This document shows positions 34,561 to 46,865 of a stretch of 64,000 bases of DNA, piece by piece. The DNA is from Paraspadella gotoi (lineage: Eukaryota; Chaetognatha). The notes under the pieces were generated by a model that worked only from the letters and a program-made list of their open reading frames with translations, ran no database searches and had not been told where the DNA came from. Position 1 is the stretch's first letter, and each line of letters opens with the position of its first letter. The position numbers were made by a program, and so were the translations under genes. The stretch covers positions 12,717,770-12,781,769 of the forward strand of contig CM119268.1 in assembly GCA_051294375.1 (NCBI GenBank), given 5' to 3'.

Positions 34561-34719
34561 AAGGAAAGAGATAGAAAGAAAACAGCGGAGGCTCGATATA
34601 AAAGAATGAAATAAAGGTGGGAGAATAATTAAAATCCTTGATCAGAATTTACGAGGGCGAAAATCCGTTTTGGTGAAAGATGTTCGGAAAGAATTCGCTG
34701 AGTTGGGTAAGGGTGGACC

Positions 34720-34985
34720 AATAAATAATAAAGGGTAATAAGGTAATAAAAGTACGCAATAAATACAATAAGTACCAAATAAGTGACAATAAGGAATAGA
34801 GGGCAATAAGTTGGCTAAAGGGTGGAAAATAGGGGGCTAAAGGTGGACCATAGTGAAATAAAAGTAAATAAAGGGTAGAATAAAGTGACCTAAATAAAAG
34901 GTGGACAAAAGGGTGGAGATAAAGGGTGACCAATAAGGGTGACCAAAAAGGGTGAAAATAAAAGGGGGGACAAAGGGTGGACCAA
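34720..34985 (+). repeat. Degenerate GGGTGGACCAATAAA repeat, expanded in copy 2
   Basis: About 265 bases of AAGGGTGGACCAATAA-like units and truncated variants. Copy 1 has only one or two units at 29386-29407. It is either a true VNTR difference or a consensus artefact. Confidence 0.6.
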
Positions 34986-35584
34986 TAAAGACGACGCAGT
35001 CAAGGTGGCTCGGGATGGCGGGAAAGAAAGGGAAGAGAGAGAAGAGAGAGGAGAGAGAGAGAGAAGAGATTTGGAGATGTCTAGAGGCAACACCTTAGAG
35101 ATAGAGGAGGAAGAAAGAGAGAAAGAAATTGACAACAACATGAAAGATGGGGAAAGAAATGGTGAAAAGATAGAAATCGGAAGCAAAAGAAGGAGAGGGT
35201 GATAAGCGAGAAATATGGAGGAAGAGAGAGAGAGAGAGAGAGAGAGAGACGGACGAGAGAAATATCCCCAGGGAATCGAAAAGAATAATAAAATCCTAGT
35301 AGTTGAGAAAGTGAAAGAACTTATCATTTTCTTTAATCTTAACTGGAGCGGGTTAAGAATTTTCCGGTTTGTAATGATAATATAATTTTTTTTCTTCAAA
35401 AAAAAAAAAAGGATATTAGATCAGTTAATGTTGTTTTCTCGGGTTTCAACAAACGCTCTTGAGATTTAAACTTTGGCTTTGGAAGCGAATTCGAGTGTTT
35501 CCAATTTTTTCTTTCCTTTTAGTAAGAGGATTTTTTTTTGTAGAGATGGGGGAACCAAGTATTACGGCCGTCCAAAAAGGCGCA

Positions 35585-36874
35585 GTTTGAACTGGCTATA
35601 AGGGGACAGTTTCCAACTGCGCCTCTTTCTGTCACCGGAAAAACTGTCTTCTTTTCCCCTGTTTTAGGGAATCCCGCCACTATTTTTTTCATGGGGATAA
35701 ACATTTGAAGCCCTCAGCATTATCCACGGCGGGGAATCCCCGCCACTATTTTTGATGGGGATTGAACATTTGAAGCCCTATCCCCGGCCCGAAAACATAA
35801 AAAATATTAATGATCCTAATTTAAAATAAATAAATAAATTTGCTTGATAGCTGAGAATAGATTCGGTCTTTGCATACCAGAAAAAAAAATTGAAAGTTAG
35901 TAGAAATAATAATTTATTCATAATGAATTAGCACAGTACTTCGAAGACTTCTGTCTTCCTCTAAGTAACAAAACATACAATGAAAAAAAATGTATCTATT
36001 ACATTCACATAACTTGCTTCACAGAAGTCTCTCCCTCTCACTATTTTTAATCATATAAGTTTTCTTCTTATAAATTTATATTGTCAGTTAGAAACCTGTT
36101 CCTACTAAAATACAGTTCTTGGAAAGTTTTTACCAAAAAACTTTTAGTTACTTAAAAATGTTGTTTCACTTTGATAAAAGAAATTGTTGAGAAAAATTAT
36201 TAAATATAAAATAATCTAAAAAATATCAAAAATAAAATATATTCAGTTAAAAAACTTTTATTGTTTCAGTTCATTTCTGTAGATAAATTATTTATATAAA
36301 TTTTTATTTTTTTATTTTTTTAGTTGGCAGCAACACTAAAAAAAATATTTTTTTTTCATTCTCTTTTCTTTTTTCAATAACTAAATCACTCACCATAAAC
36401 AAACCTAATAAATATACCTAAATCCCTAAGCCTAACTTCAAAGCCAGTCTTTACAAAAAGCAAGTTTGAGCAAACAATGTCAGATCTGCCGCACGATCAT
36501 TAGTGATAATTAATTAATAATCAGTTAAAACAATTAATTAAATTAATAAATTAATTGTTTGCGCAAACGTTAATTGATTGATTGATAGATTGATTTTTTT
36601 CTTTCTTTTTTCTTTTCTCTTTTTCTTTTCTTTTTTCTTTATTTTTATTTCCTTCTTCTTTCTTTCTTTCTTTTTCTTTTTTTCTTTCTATGCTTTCTTT
36701 TTTTCTTTCTTATTTTTTTTTCTTGTTTTTCATATCTTTCTTTTCGTCTTCTTCTTCTTCGAGAGAGAAAGAGAGACACAGAAAAGAGAGAAAGAGAGAG
36801 AAAAGAGAGAGAGAGAGAGAGAGAGGTGAGAGAGCGAGAGAAGAGAAATAGAGAGAGAGAGAGAGAAATGAGAG

Positions 36875-36910
<36 letters not shown>

Positions 36911-37031
36911 AAATAGAGAGAGAGAAATAGAGAGAGAGAGAGAAGAAATAGAGAAATAGAGAGAGAGAGAGAGAAATAGAGACAGAAAGAGAGAAGGAGA
37001 GAGAGAGAGAGAGAGAAATAGAGACAGAAAA

Positions 37032-37066
<35 letters not shown>

Positions 37067-37244
37067 GAGAAGAAGAGAGAGAGAGAGAGATAGATAAGTG
37101 CCCATTGTCTTGTCCCCGTCATGATTTGGGGCGGGGATATGCGGGAATGAAATCCCGGGCGAAGGCCGCCGCAGGGCGTAGTTGCGGTGAACTTATAGTT
37201 CTCTTCCGCCGAAACTGCGCGAAGTTTAACAGTTTAAACTGCAA
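35585..37244. mobile_element. Putative non-autonomous TIR element, copy 2
   Basis: Second copy of the element at 29985-31642 with the same inverted ends, AT-rich core and GA field. No open frame beyond low complexity. Confidence 0.3.
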
Positions 37245-37336
37245 GGATATGGCCCGCGAAATATCTCGGGGGAACGAGAGATCCGTTTTCAAAGAGAAAA
37301 GGATAAAAGAAGGAGAGGTAAAACAGAAAAAGCTAA

Positions 37337-37381
<45 letters not shown>

Positions 37382-37836
37382 GATTGCACGCGCGAGGTAG
37401 AGAAATTGTGAAAAGAGCTAGGGGACATTTGATTAACCGGTGATTTTTTTTTTTTTTTCTTTTTCCTTTTTTGTGTTTGATTAATGTTTCGGAACAACTC
37501 TCGGTCGCAGTAATTGAAATTTTAAAAAGCCTGCGACAGCGAGGAATGTGGGGGTAACGGGGTATCCGGGTGGGGACTGACGAGTGACGGCGACTGTGAC
37601 GACGACGACGATGAAGACCATCGATTAAACGCAAACAAACAATTGACGAAGACGCGCGACAGAGGTCGCTTAACGATAGATTGTAACGAGGACGGACAAG
37701 AAACAAGGGATCATTGCCACCACAGATGGTTCACCGCCTTATTCTTTTCAAACCTTAAATTTAAAAAATTATTTAAATCCACGTAAATCATTTAAATTTA
37801 TATCGGTTTAATCCTTTTTTTTCGTTTCGTTGTTAG

Positions 37837-38015
37837 ATTTAGAAAACGTTTGAAATTGATTACAACAACGATTTATTTATGATTAAAATAACGGACTTGT
37901 TTCGACTCATCAGCGTTTACGGGTTAACGCTGATGAAGGCTCGAAACAAGAGTCGAAACATGTCCGTTTTAATCATAGATAAATCGTTATAATCAATTTC
38001 AAACGTTTTCTAAAT
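37837..38015. mobile_element. 179-bp near-perfect palindrome (fold-back/MITE-like)
   Basis: The left arm ATTTAGAAAACGTTTGAAAT through CATCAGCGTTTA is mirrored by the right arm TAACGCTGATGA through ATTTCAAACGTTTTCTAAAT, with a few single-base differences. The right arm carries a 13-bp insertion-like duplication. The centre is ACGGG at about 37919-37923. As RNA or single-stranded DNA it would fold into one long hairpin. The arms contain a hammerhead-like core (separate entry). Confidence 0.85.
37922..37974 (+). ncRNA. Hammerhead-ribozyme-like core in the palindrome's right arm
   Basis: In 5'-3' order: helix I strand AACG (37926-37929); the invariant box CTGATGA (37930-37936); one A; a 5-bp stem GGCTC/GAGTC (one G-T wobble) closing loop GAAACAA (37938-37954); then GAAAC (37955-37959), AT and GTC (37962-37964); then CGTT (37965-37968), pairing with AACG. 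Beyond a TT bulge, AATC pairs with GGTT. Cleavage would follow C37964. Helix III would be only A-U/C-G with a 2-nt loop, as in known short-stem-III type I hammerheads that act as dimers. The extra A after CTGATGA departs from consensus and could be an indel error. The left arm on the minus strand has CTGATGA-GTC-GAAAC with almost no helix II. Activity is unproven. Confidence 0.35.
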
Positions 38016-38031
38016 TTAAATTTCAAAACTA

Positions 38032-38292
38032 ATGACAGTGACGACGACCAAGACTGACAACGAAGATTTCGAAATCAGACGACGACAGAGTAACAACAAC
38101 GACGACAAAAAGCCGTTTACGCCGCGACACGCTGCCAAGTTCAAATCCCGTCTTTCCGTGAAAGGGAATCAACAAAACGAGCAATTAGCTTCGACGCGCG
38201 AATCAAATATCCATCTGAATTCTTTTTTTTCTCTCTCTTCTTGCTTTTCGAAATTCGTCGGTGGAATAATGGGGCTCGTGGTATTTCTGTGA
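38032..38292 (+). other. Hydrophilic open frame, status uncertain
   Basis: ATG-started, 86 codons: Thr/Asp/Asn-rich, then FTPRHAAKFKSRLSVKG and a Phe/Ser end. It lies 570 bases before exon 5, but no donor in a phase compatible with exon 5 was found. Could be part of the stalk or chance. Confidence 0.12.
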
Positions 38293-38860
38293 TTTAATGC
38301 CGAGAGAGGATTTTTCAATGTTTGGTATTGTTTGTAAGAATGATATTCTGACAAAGTTAAACATTTATTATTCAGGAATTCGGCGAATATACAAAAGGAA
38401 ACTCTCAGCGCTTCGTTCTGTTAAATTTTTGACTTTCGTTCCTGTTAGTCTCGTAACTTCCGCTCCTTAAAGTCCTTTGCTTCCGGGCCCCAACTCATCT
38501 TTCTTTCTCTTACTGAACTTTGTCATTCGTCATCTTTTTTGTCGTCGTCGCCTGATTGAACATAATCACGTTCTGTGACGCCTAATTCGCTGTGACGTAG
38601 CGTGATTAAGCGCCGTCGCTTTCGTCGTCTGCTTTTAATCTTAATTAAGGATAAATAAATTATTCGAAGAAATTAAAAATCGTTTTCCCTCCTCACCCTC
38701 GTTTCTAAGCAAACTATTTATTTTTACCCTTCGCTTTGAAATAAAAAATATTATAAAATTTTAAATGATTACATTTAATTTCAATATGAATTTATTCTCA
38801 TCCGCAATTATCCCTATTTTTTCCCATCGTCCCTTCTTCCTTTTTTTTTTTCACTTTCAG

Positions 38861-38984
38861 AAAGTTTACCATAAAAATGGCGGAGGAAAATTCCCGTATC
38901 AGAACATTCGCCTTCCGCGTCACTTCATGCCGACCAAGTACATCATCCACATGCATCCCAATCTAACTCGACATACTTTCGAAG
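38861..38984 (+). CDS. M1 aminopeptidase exon 5: start of the N-terminal M1 domain
   Basis: Acceptor TTTCACTTTCAG|AAAG and donor GAAG|GTAAGG. The exon is 124 nt, entering in phase 0 and leaving with 1 extra base. It encodes NIRLPRHFMPTKYIIHMHPN followed by LTRHTFEG. RLPxHxxPxxYxxxxxPxLxxxxFxG is the usual opening of the first beta-sandwich of M1 aminopeptidases. Residues before it (KVYHKNGGGKFPYQ) end the stalk. This is the first exon present only once in the window. Its phase fits exon 4 directly. Confidence 0.85.
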
Positions 38985-41565
38985 GTAAGGAATGGGGAAA
39001 GTCAGTGAGAGAGTGAATAAGAAAAGAGCGATACTACCAAATAGAATTTAAATTTATTTAGCCTATTTTATATACATATCCTTAGAAATATAAAAATAAC
39101 TTTTTTTATTTTCAAAATCTGTGACACGATTTCCATTTAGTCTTTTTTTTTTGACGATTTTAAATCCGGTTATAAGAAGAGGTTAAGCCGACGAAGAGAC
39201 GTGAGAGACACTTGGGGACAAGTGGGGAATCACTTTTCACTCAAGTATTATAACTTGTGCGATCCTTTTTTTATAAAATGACTTTAGTAGAGAAGCTTGG
39301 TTTTCTTCGAAATATAAAAGATTATTATTTCGTAACAATATATATAAAAAATGATAAGGAGTAAAAGTTGGAATTTTGGTTGGGACGTTTGTAAATTTTT
39401 TAAAATTTTTATGGGCGACAGAAAAATCGTTGATTTAAGAAAAGAAAGAAAAGAAATGAATTGAGATGACTTAGCTAGTCCAAAGCGTTTGCCGAATTTA
39501 TTTATAAATTTATAAACGATAGCATTGCATATGACGTTAACAAATTTACATTCCAACTGAGCCTCTATCTTATAATCAAAAACCGGAAATGGAAAACAGG
39601 AAGTCGAAAATTAGTATACAAAACAATTGTTTGTTTAATTGGTTCTTTTAGGCTGAGTTAATGCAGACGCTGCAGAAAAATTTATTTTTCCCTTTCATTT
39701 GAACACCCTTCGCAAAATTTGGTTCGCGATCCTAATGACGTCTCTTAATGACTTTATAGAAACTTTGCAACATTTTTGACTTCGTAGTTCATGCCATGAC
39801 CCTTTTTCTTGGCCTCTGGCAGCCTTGGCCTAAATGATCGATAATGATTGAAAAACGAAAATTCACCACTACTATGAGTTTGATGAGTTGTTGACTCTGT
39901 CGACACTCTTTACCTTGCCTGTACCATACCTGCACCATGCCACCTTGTACATGCCAACAACACCGTTTCGCCATCATGCCGCTCCCACGCCGACATCCTA
40001 TCATCAATTTCATCATACTATCCCGTGCATTATGCCCTCGCTGTCTCAACTATGCCGACACTATCCCACCACTATGCCATTAACGTGAGGCGAGGTCGGA
40101 TTTTCTGACCCGAGACTGATTACGTTTGATCTTCTCTCTCTCTCTCTTTTTTTTTCAATTAGAACGTAGGGTATATTTGGCGTCCGGAGAATTTGGTAAG
40201 GAGTGGTGAGTTGGGGTTAGGAATGGTAAGAGGGTGAAGATGGCAAGGTGGTTCACGGTAAGTTTAGATAGGAAAGTTCGGGAATCTTAGATATTTCTTT
40301 TAAATCTCCTTTTTTTGCTTTCCCTCTTGAAACGTGAGATTTTAAAAATATTGAACCGTAGCGGGGTCCGACAACAGAAAAAAAACATTTTTCTCATAAG
40401 CAATATCTTGTAATGGGTGAAGTGAAGCCTAAGTTGCTGTCATGAAAAGACATCATTGTTTAAATGCAATCTTTAAAAAAGTGAAAACAATTTCAAAAAG
40501 ATTTTTTTTTTTTGCGTACTAAAATATATATTTAAAATTCTGCGCTTGAAAGAGAAAACTATCGATTTATCTTCAGCGACAAAAATAACAGCAAATAAAA
40601 AATCAGCGAAGCCACGATGTTGACAGAAATTGTAGAAATTTCCCGGGTTGTAACGTCATATAAATACGAAAAGTGGTTGAATATCTTCGTGTATACTACA
40701 CGATCGATTTATCGGAATTCACGTAATTCCATTTGTCAATTTAGTCACTCGATCTCACGAGATTTCTTCTCCACGTTTTGTTTACTCGGCGTGGTCCCTG
40801 GCAACGCTTCCGGCCCGTTAACCCCCCCCCACACTCCCCTCTTTTTGGAAAAAGTCCCATTTTTTTTTATATTTTATTCACGCTGATTCCGTTACCTTTT
40901 TAATTGCCGGTAGGAGTTGTCCCGACAGCCGCTTGCCATTTCCTTTTCCTTTCTACAAGCTTTTCCTTCTCTTCTAATTCCATTCCATCTCCGGGACCAA
41001 TCTCGTCCCCGGGTCCTCTCCCCCCCCTCAAAGCTTCCCATCGTCCCATTTTCTCCTGCTTTCCCCCCCCCCCGTCCCCCCCATTTGACGCTCGTCGAGA
41101 ACCCAGACTCGATGAGAGTGGCATCATTTTTCCTTTTTTTTTTTCTTTTTCTTACTCTTTTCCTTGTTTCTATTTTTTATTTCTACTCTTTGTCCCTTTT
41201 TATCTCCTGATTTTTTTTTATTAATTATCTTTTGTTTTTTTATAATTGCAGGGGAGCAAAATAACTTCTTAGCAATCATTGGAATTTCTACTACGATCGA
41301 AGATTTTATTCTTCCCTGCATTATATTACTTAGGATTTCCTCTCTTCGCTATTCAAATTTTTTTTCATTTGACCTTCCTTTTTCTCTTCAAACGTCAACT
41401 TCCTTTCTCAGAGTCTTTTCTACAACCTTCTACCCTTTTTCATCGCCCCCAATCTCTTTCTCGTTACGCCCCTCCCCTCCTTGTCTCATCTGTATGCGTT
41501 TCATCGAGAAATTAATTGGAGAAAATAAAGTACGATTTTTTTTCCAGCCCCTTAAAGCCGGGGTT

Positions 41566-41596
<31 letters not shown>

Positions 41597-43492
41597 CGGT
41601 ACGACGAACCATATGCTGCCGGCGATGGTGTGAAAACGAGGGGATGAGGAAATTATGGCTGGTGATTTGCCCTCTTGAGTGACAGTAGCAGGGGACCGAA
41701 TGCGCAAACATATGTAGAAGGTTGGTGAGATAGAGAGAGAGAGAGAGAAAGGGGGATGCCAAGAGATCTATAGCGGGTAGGAATGATAAAAAGAGCGAGT
41801 GAAAAAGACGCAGCGAGCTGTGAAACGATAGGCGAGGGGACATTGACAAAGGGCCGCGTGTGTTTTAACGTGATAAAAAACATGAAACGCTTTTATTGTA
41901 AAAAAAAAAGGAGAACATATTTAGTTATTTGCATTACAATATATATCCCATTCTGCAAGATAGGACAGGAAAGTAGATTGCGGACTTCCTCGCGCAATCG
42001 TAATCGTAACCAAGTTTTAGACGTCCAAAAAAAAAAAAAGCCAATAAAAAATCCATAAATCCTTCGAAAGGAGAATCCGGACAATAGGGAGACTACAAGC
42101 GGGAAGAGAGAAAGAATAACAAATGAAATCGATATTTCCAATTCTATTACTAATTTTCTCGACGTCAACGGAGAACAAAGAGTTGAAATTGGGAGGGGGA
42201 CTAGGCGGGTGGTGGGGGGAAAGAGAGAGAGGCGAGCCGGAAGAGAGAGAGACTCTGACTTGACTGGCTTCGCTTTCGCAATCTTCTCTCACCCTTTTCA
42301 CCGTTCACTTCTTTCTCTACTCCTCTCTCTAGTGGTGACCTCCTATTATTTTCTTCTTCCCTTTTTTTACCCCTTTCTCCTCCCTTCTCCCCTCCTTCTC
42401 CCCCCTTCTTCCCTCTTTCTCTCCCCCTTCTCCCCCTTTTCTCCCGTTCTTTCCCCAATTTTCCTCTCTCTCTTTTTTTCCTCCCTTTACTCATTCCTAT
42501 CTCCTTTTCCTTTTCCCCCCCTCTTTCTCCTTCTTCCCCCTTCTTTCCTCCTTTCCCCCCTCCTTTCCTCCTTTCCCCCCTCCTTTCCTCTCTCTGACCA
42601 GTCGTTTCCCATTCACAATTCCAGCCGCTTTATGATCTCCTTTTATTCCGTCCGTGATCGATTTCCTTCTCCCTCTCCCTCATTGTTTCACATGACACGA
42701 TTTTCTTCTCGCTGTGATCTCTCCCCGTCCGCCTGTCTCGGCCGCCTCTCCCCCCCCCGCTCCTCCCCCCATTCACTCTCTCGTCACTACTACTTTTTTC
42801 CCATCGTGACAATTCAGATTGATTTCCTGTCTGTTTTAGTGGGCGCTGCTTCGGGAAGAAGAAAAGGGGATGTAGGGGTTTGGGACGAGGAGGGGAATGA
42901 AAATATAAAAGGGAAAGGGAGGGAAAGAGAGAGGGAGAGATTGTGAGAGGGGGAACAAAGAGGATGGGAAGGTTATAAATAGGAAAAAGAGAAAAGAGTG
43001 AGAGCAGGGAGCTATAGAAACGCCGCAATGACTTCAAAGGGAGGAACAGTTGAGGGGGGGGGGAAATTAAAAAGCGGATGAGAGTAAAAAACTGAAGATG
43101 AAAGAAAGGAAAGATGAAAAGATGGAAGGTAGAAAGAGAGAGAGTCGACGAACAATATAATTTTTAAAAAAAGGGGTAAAATGAATGGAGAGAAGAAGGG
43201 AGAGATAAAGGGACGCGACGTATGAAAATGCGGATCGTCGGTTCTCAGAAATCAACGGGTTCGGTGGCGTCATTCGATCTTTAAGTTTTTTCTGTGGGAA
43301 ATAGTTGGAATCTAAAAGATTTTTACGTCTGCAACCTGATACACATAACTCCACCAGTTTTTAATCTTTTAAGTTGTTATCCCCACAGTTCCACGATTTA
43401 CAGATTTCTACAACTTTCCTCTGTCGCAGAATCTCTAATTTCTCTCTCTTTTTTTCTCCCCCGTTTCGAAACAGAATTGGTTTTGCTAAATA

Positions 43493-43540
<48 letters not shown>

Positions 43541-44897
43541 TTTTTTTTCCTCTCAAGCCCCGCGCTCTCTGTGATTTCTTTCCCGTCTTTTAATTTTCTT
43601 TTTTTCTTTTCCCTTCCGACTCATTAACCGCTTTTCCTAGAAAATTCTTTTTCTTTCTCCTGAAATATTAAGCGACTGTCGAGCGACTTCTTCCTCCTCG
43701 GTTTTGTTCATTTATTTCCGCCCCCCCCGTCCACCCCGCGCTGTTCATCAATCCCTTTTTAGTGTCCTCAATTAAAAGTTGTTTTTTTTTAACGAAGTTT
43801 GTATAAATGTAGTAAATGTATTCGCAAAAACGAAAGAAGTAACGTAATTTATTTTCTTTCCCTCCTTTTCCCTCCTACTACGAAATCGCGCTCAAGTTCC
43901 GCAACCTCGAAACGTTTTATCTCAACTTAAAAAAAAAAAAAAAGAAAGATTATTTTCCGACTCTGATTCTTATAAACGTCTTTTAAATTCGTGTTTTCAT
44001 CGCTCCCATATTTTTTTTCGGAACTATTAAACTCGTTCGGATTGAACCATTATTGCGAAACGTTTTTCATCGGTCGCTCTCGTTCTCTCCCCCTACCCCC
44101 CAGTCCCGCCAAACCCCCATTTTTTCCGCGGCTCATTTGTTTATTAATCGCACCGCCGCGCGCCGCTCGGGAGTTTCAGACTCTAACAGTTGGGTGACGT
44201 TTTAATGTTTGTGTTGATTTGTTGATTTCCTCTCTCTTTTTTTTTTTTTCTCGAAACACCACCAGAGGCGCCACGGATTTTGGGGCTGGAATTGGATTGG
44301 CCGGGGAAAAGTCGGGAAAGTCAGGAAGAGCGAGAGAGAAGGAGCTTTTAATCTAAAAAATATTAATCATCTGTAATTAAGCTGATTATATAAACAGTGG
44401 GTTTTTCTAACGCTGTAAAACGTCAAAAAATTAAAACGGGAAACCTATCAGAAATCAGTTTATAATAGAATAATCGAGGCAATTAAAAAGCTCAACCACA
44501 AATACTCTCTTTTCATTTGTCTATGTCGTTGCTCTCTCTCTCTATCTCTCTCTCTCTCTCTCTCTCTCCTCTCTCTCTCACTCATTCGCTCTCCCTCTAA
44601 AAAAATGCAAATATCATCCAAGAATGGTTTCCATGGCAAACGCGAGCGCCGCCGGCAAACAAACTCTCTTGAAAGAAAAAGATTTGAGAGAAACTTTATT
44701 TTCATAACGAATACATTGAGACTCGAGTCGAAGAATAATAGGAATTTTTTTTCTTTTTTGTAGAAAGATTAAGCTTCAAATATTTATAGGTGAGGTGTTT
44801 TTACGTATTTTGAGAATCTATATCAGAAGGCGAAAATAATATTTCGAAATTTGTTACAGAAATATGTGCATATAACCCTTTTCACTTTCATTTTCAG
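38985..44897 (+). other. Intron 5: no gene seen
   Basis: About 5.9 kb. AT-rich with CT/C-rich pyrimidine fields (41330-41480, 42290-42600) and GA tracts (41569-41594, 41731-41750). A (CT)n run lies at 43502-43538 and CT/GA tracts near 44530-44580. CAT/CCA-rich degenerate repeats occur at 39900-40080. Long frames here are low complexity. Confidence 0.6.
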
Positions 44898-45047
44898 GTG
44901 TAGTTCACATCTCCGGCAGAGTCATGGGGGAACGCAATTACCTCATCTTTCACGCGGGAAACAATTTGGAGGACCTCACGGTCGCCGTCTTCTCTCAAAC
45001 CAGTCAGAGCGCCATTGAAGTTGGTGAAATTACGAGGAGTGAAACCG
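44898..45047 (+). CDS. M1 aminopeptidase exon 6 (N-terminal domain)
   Basis: Acceptor TTTCATTTTCAG|GTG and donor ACCG|GTGAGC. The exon is 150 nt. It begins with 2 bases that complete Gly from exon 5, giving FEG-VVHISGRVMGERNYLIFH and on to NLEDLTVAVFS. The alternating hydrophobic pattern and the IFHAGNNLEDL block match the M1 beta-strand region usually written xIxLHaxxLxI. It leaves one base (G) in the last codon, completed by GC from exon 7. Confidence 0.8.
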
Positions 45048-45801
45048 GTGAGCTGGTCACGTGAGACTGTGGATGGTATAAAGAATGAAGAGATTCACGC
45101 TTGTTGGATAATACCGTCTCAGGAGTGTGATAATTCAATAATTTGTAACACAACAATTTTGCATTTGAGATGACAACGAATGATGTCAGGAAATAAACGA
45201 ACTACACTTTTGAATACAAACCAGCAGGACAAACAAACAAACAATACTTTTGAATGACAGAGTTATAGATTTAGAATATAGTGTAGTTGCTAGTTTACTC
45301 ATAAAAATGTCACTGAACGTCACTGAAAAATCTTTTCTTTAAAACGCTTCAAGTGCAGATGAGAGTAAAATTTAATTTTAAATATAATTAAATACTATAA
45401 TTAGTATAATTTCGATGTTGTTGCACTTTCTTTTGATAAGTTTTGAAAGTCTGTTTTAAATTTTCTTTTTCCGTTGTTGTTGTTTGTTGCGCGACTGGTC
45501 GTCGTTTCGTTACAAACTTTGCGGTAGACGTCGGTCGGGAAAGAGATTGACGAATTTCTTTCTCCGCTGATCCTCGACCTGCTACTCTTTCTTTCCTCTT
45601 TTTTTTCTCATTTTTCTTCTTTTTTTTCTCTTTATTGTATCCTCAAGCTTTTTTTCGTTTCTTTTATGCGTTTTTCCTCTTTTGTTTCCCTTCCCCTTTC
45701 TCCTCTTTCTCGTTTCGCTTCAAAACTCGTTCTTTTTTTTTCTTGTACCCTTTCTTTCTGCCGTTCCCGCTCCTATACCCGCTCCTATACCCGCTCCCCA
45801 G
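45048..45801 (+). other. Intron 6: no gene seen
   Basis: 754 bases, AT-rich at first and pyrimidine-rich from 45560. It ends in three CCCGCTCC(TATA) repeats just before the acceptor. Confidence 0.7.
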
Positions 45802-45988
45802 GCTTGGACATGACCTACGTGGAGGTGCCCGGAGGCCTGCGCAAGGGAGAGGAGGTCCAGATGTCGATCGGATTCAAAGCCAAGTTGGAGCGGGGCTGGA
45901 TGGCTTCTATCGCAGCAGCTACGAAAAGCCGGACGGCTCCATCCAGTGGATCGCCACCACCCACTTCGAACCCACTTACGCCCGGAAG
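45802..45988 (+). CDS. M1 aminopeptidase exon 7, with a 1-base frameshift
   Basis: Acceptor CGCTCCCCAG|GCTTGG and donor CGGAAG|GTGACG. The first frame reads GLDMTYVEVPGGLRKGEEVQ and on to SIGFKAKLERG. The second frame, from about 45897, reads LDGFYRSSYEKPDGSIQW and on to THFEPTYARK. These are consecutive parts of the M1 domain (GFYRSSY and the TxFEPTxARK block). The GGGG at 45893-45896 is one base short for continuity: the exon is 187 nt, and 188 would keep frame. The conserved protein on both sides argues for a sequencing indel, not a pseudogene. With one more base the exon ends in phase 0, matching exon 8. Confidence 0.85.
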
Positions 45989-46007
45989 GTGACGCAGAGG
46001 CTGAGAG

Positions 46008-46083
<76 letters not shown>
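46008..46083 (+). repeat. (GA)n microsatellite just after the exon 7 donor
   Basis: About 75 bases of GA starting 20 bases after the donor. Confidence 0.95.
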
Positions 46084-46086
<3 letters not shown>

Positions 46087-46865
46087 CGATGCGATCCAGG
46101 TTTGAATGTTTTCATGGTCGCCAAGGATGGACGAAGAATGTCCTTGATTCGTATGGATGTATGGATTAATTTTAATAAATAAAAGGATTTTGTAATTCAA
46201 TTTGAAAGTTTACTTATAATTTTGTTTTCAATAGAAAATCCTTTTTTTTTTTTTTTTTTTATCTCCAATTCCGTGATGGTTTCGACAAACGTGAAAAATT
46301 GAATTCGGCTTTTCACGATCGTTAAAAGGTTGTTTTTATTTTTCCGTCTGACGAAAAGAAACTCGCGTGATTCTCGAGGATTCTTTCTTCCGTGAAAATT
46401 TTCATCCCGCGTGAAAAATGATTTGGAATTCACGAGAATGAATTCAGAATTGGGAGAAATTCTGGAGAAAGGACGCAATCAACGGAGTTTGTTTCCTTCT
46501 TCTGCGCGAAAAAACGTCTGAAGGAAATATGGAAATTTATATACATATATACATACATACATATATACTATCATAGTAATTTCAAACATAATTTTTTTTT
46601 AAATTTTTAATAAGTACTTGACATGGTAACTTATGGCGATGTTAACATTGAGTAAAAGCGTCAAACTGACTGACGACTTTCCGGTGAACTTAATATCGCG
46701 CCTGATGCCAGAGGCATCGACCGGAATTGCCTTCCCATCTTTCGTCGACGCGTTGCCGATTCCATTCATGCCATAAAACTGTAGTAATCAAATTTGGCGC
46801 GCGCGCAGTTTCTCGGCGCGTTTTCCAAATCGCGAATTAGGCGCCGACGAAAAATCGCGTTGGTT

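Larger units (their letters stand above)
32287..37857. repeat. 5.3-kb duplicated block, copy 2
   Basis: Same order of landmarks as 27195-32261 with frequent 1-2 base indels, plus an expanded repeat at about 34720-34985. It runs on without a break into unique intron and exon 5, so it is the copy connected to the downstream gene. Confidence 0.85.
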
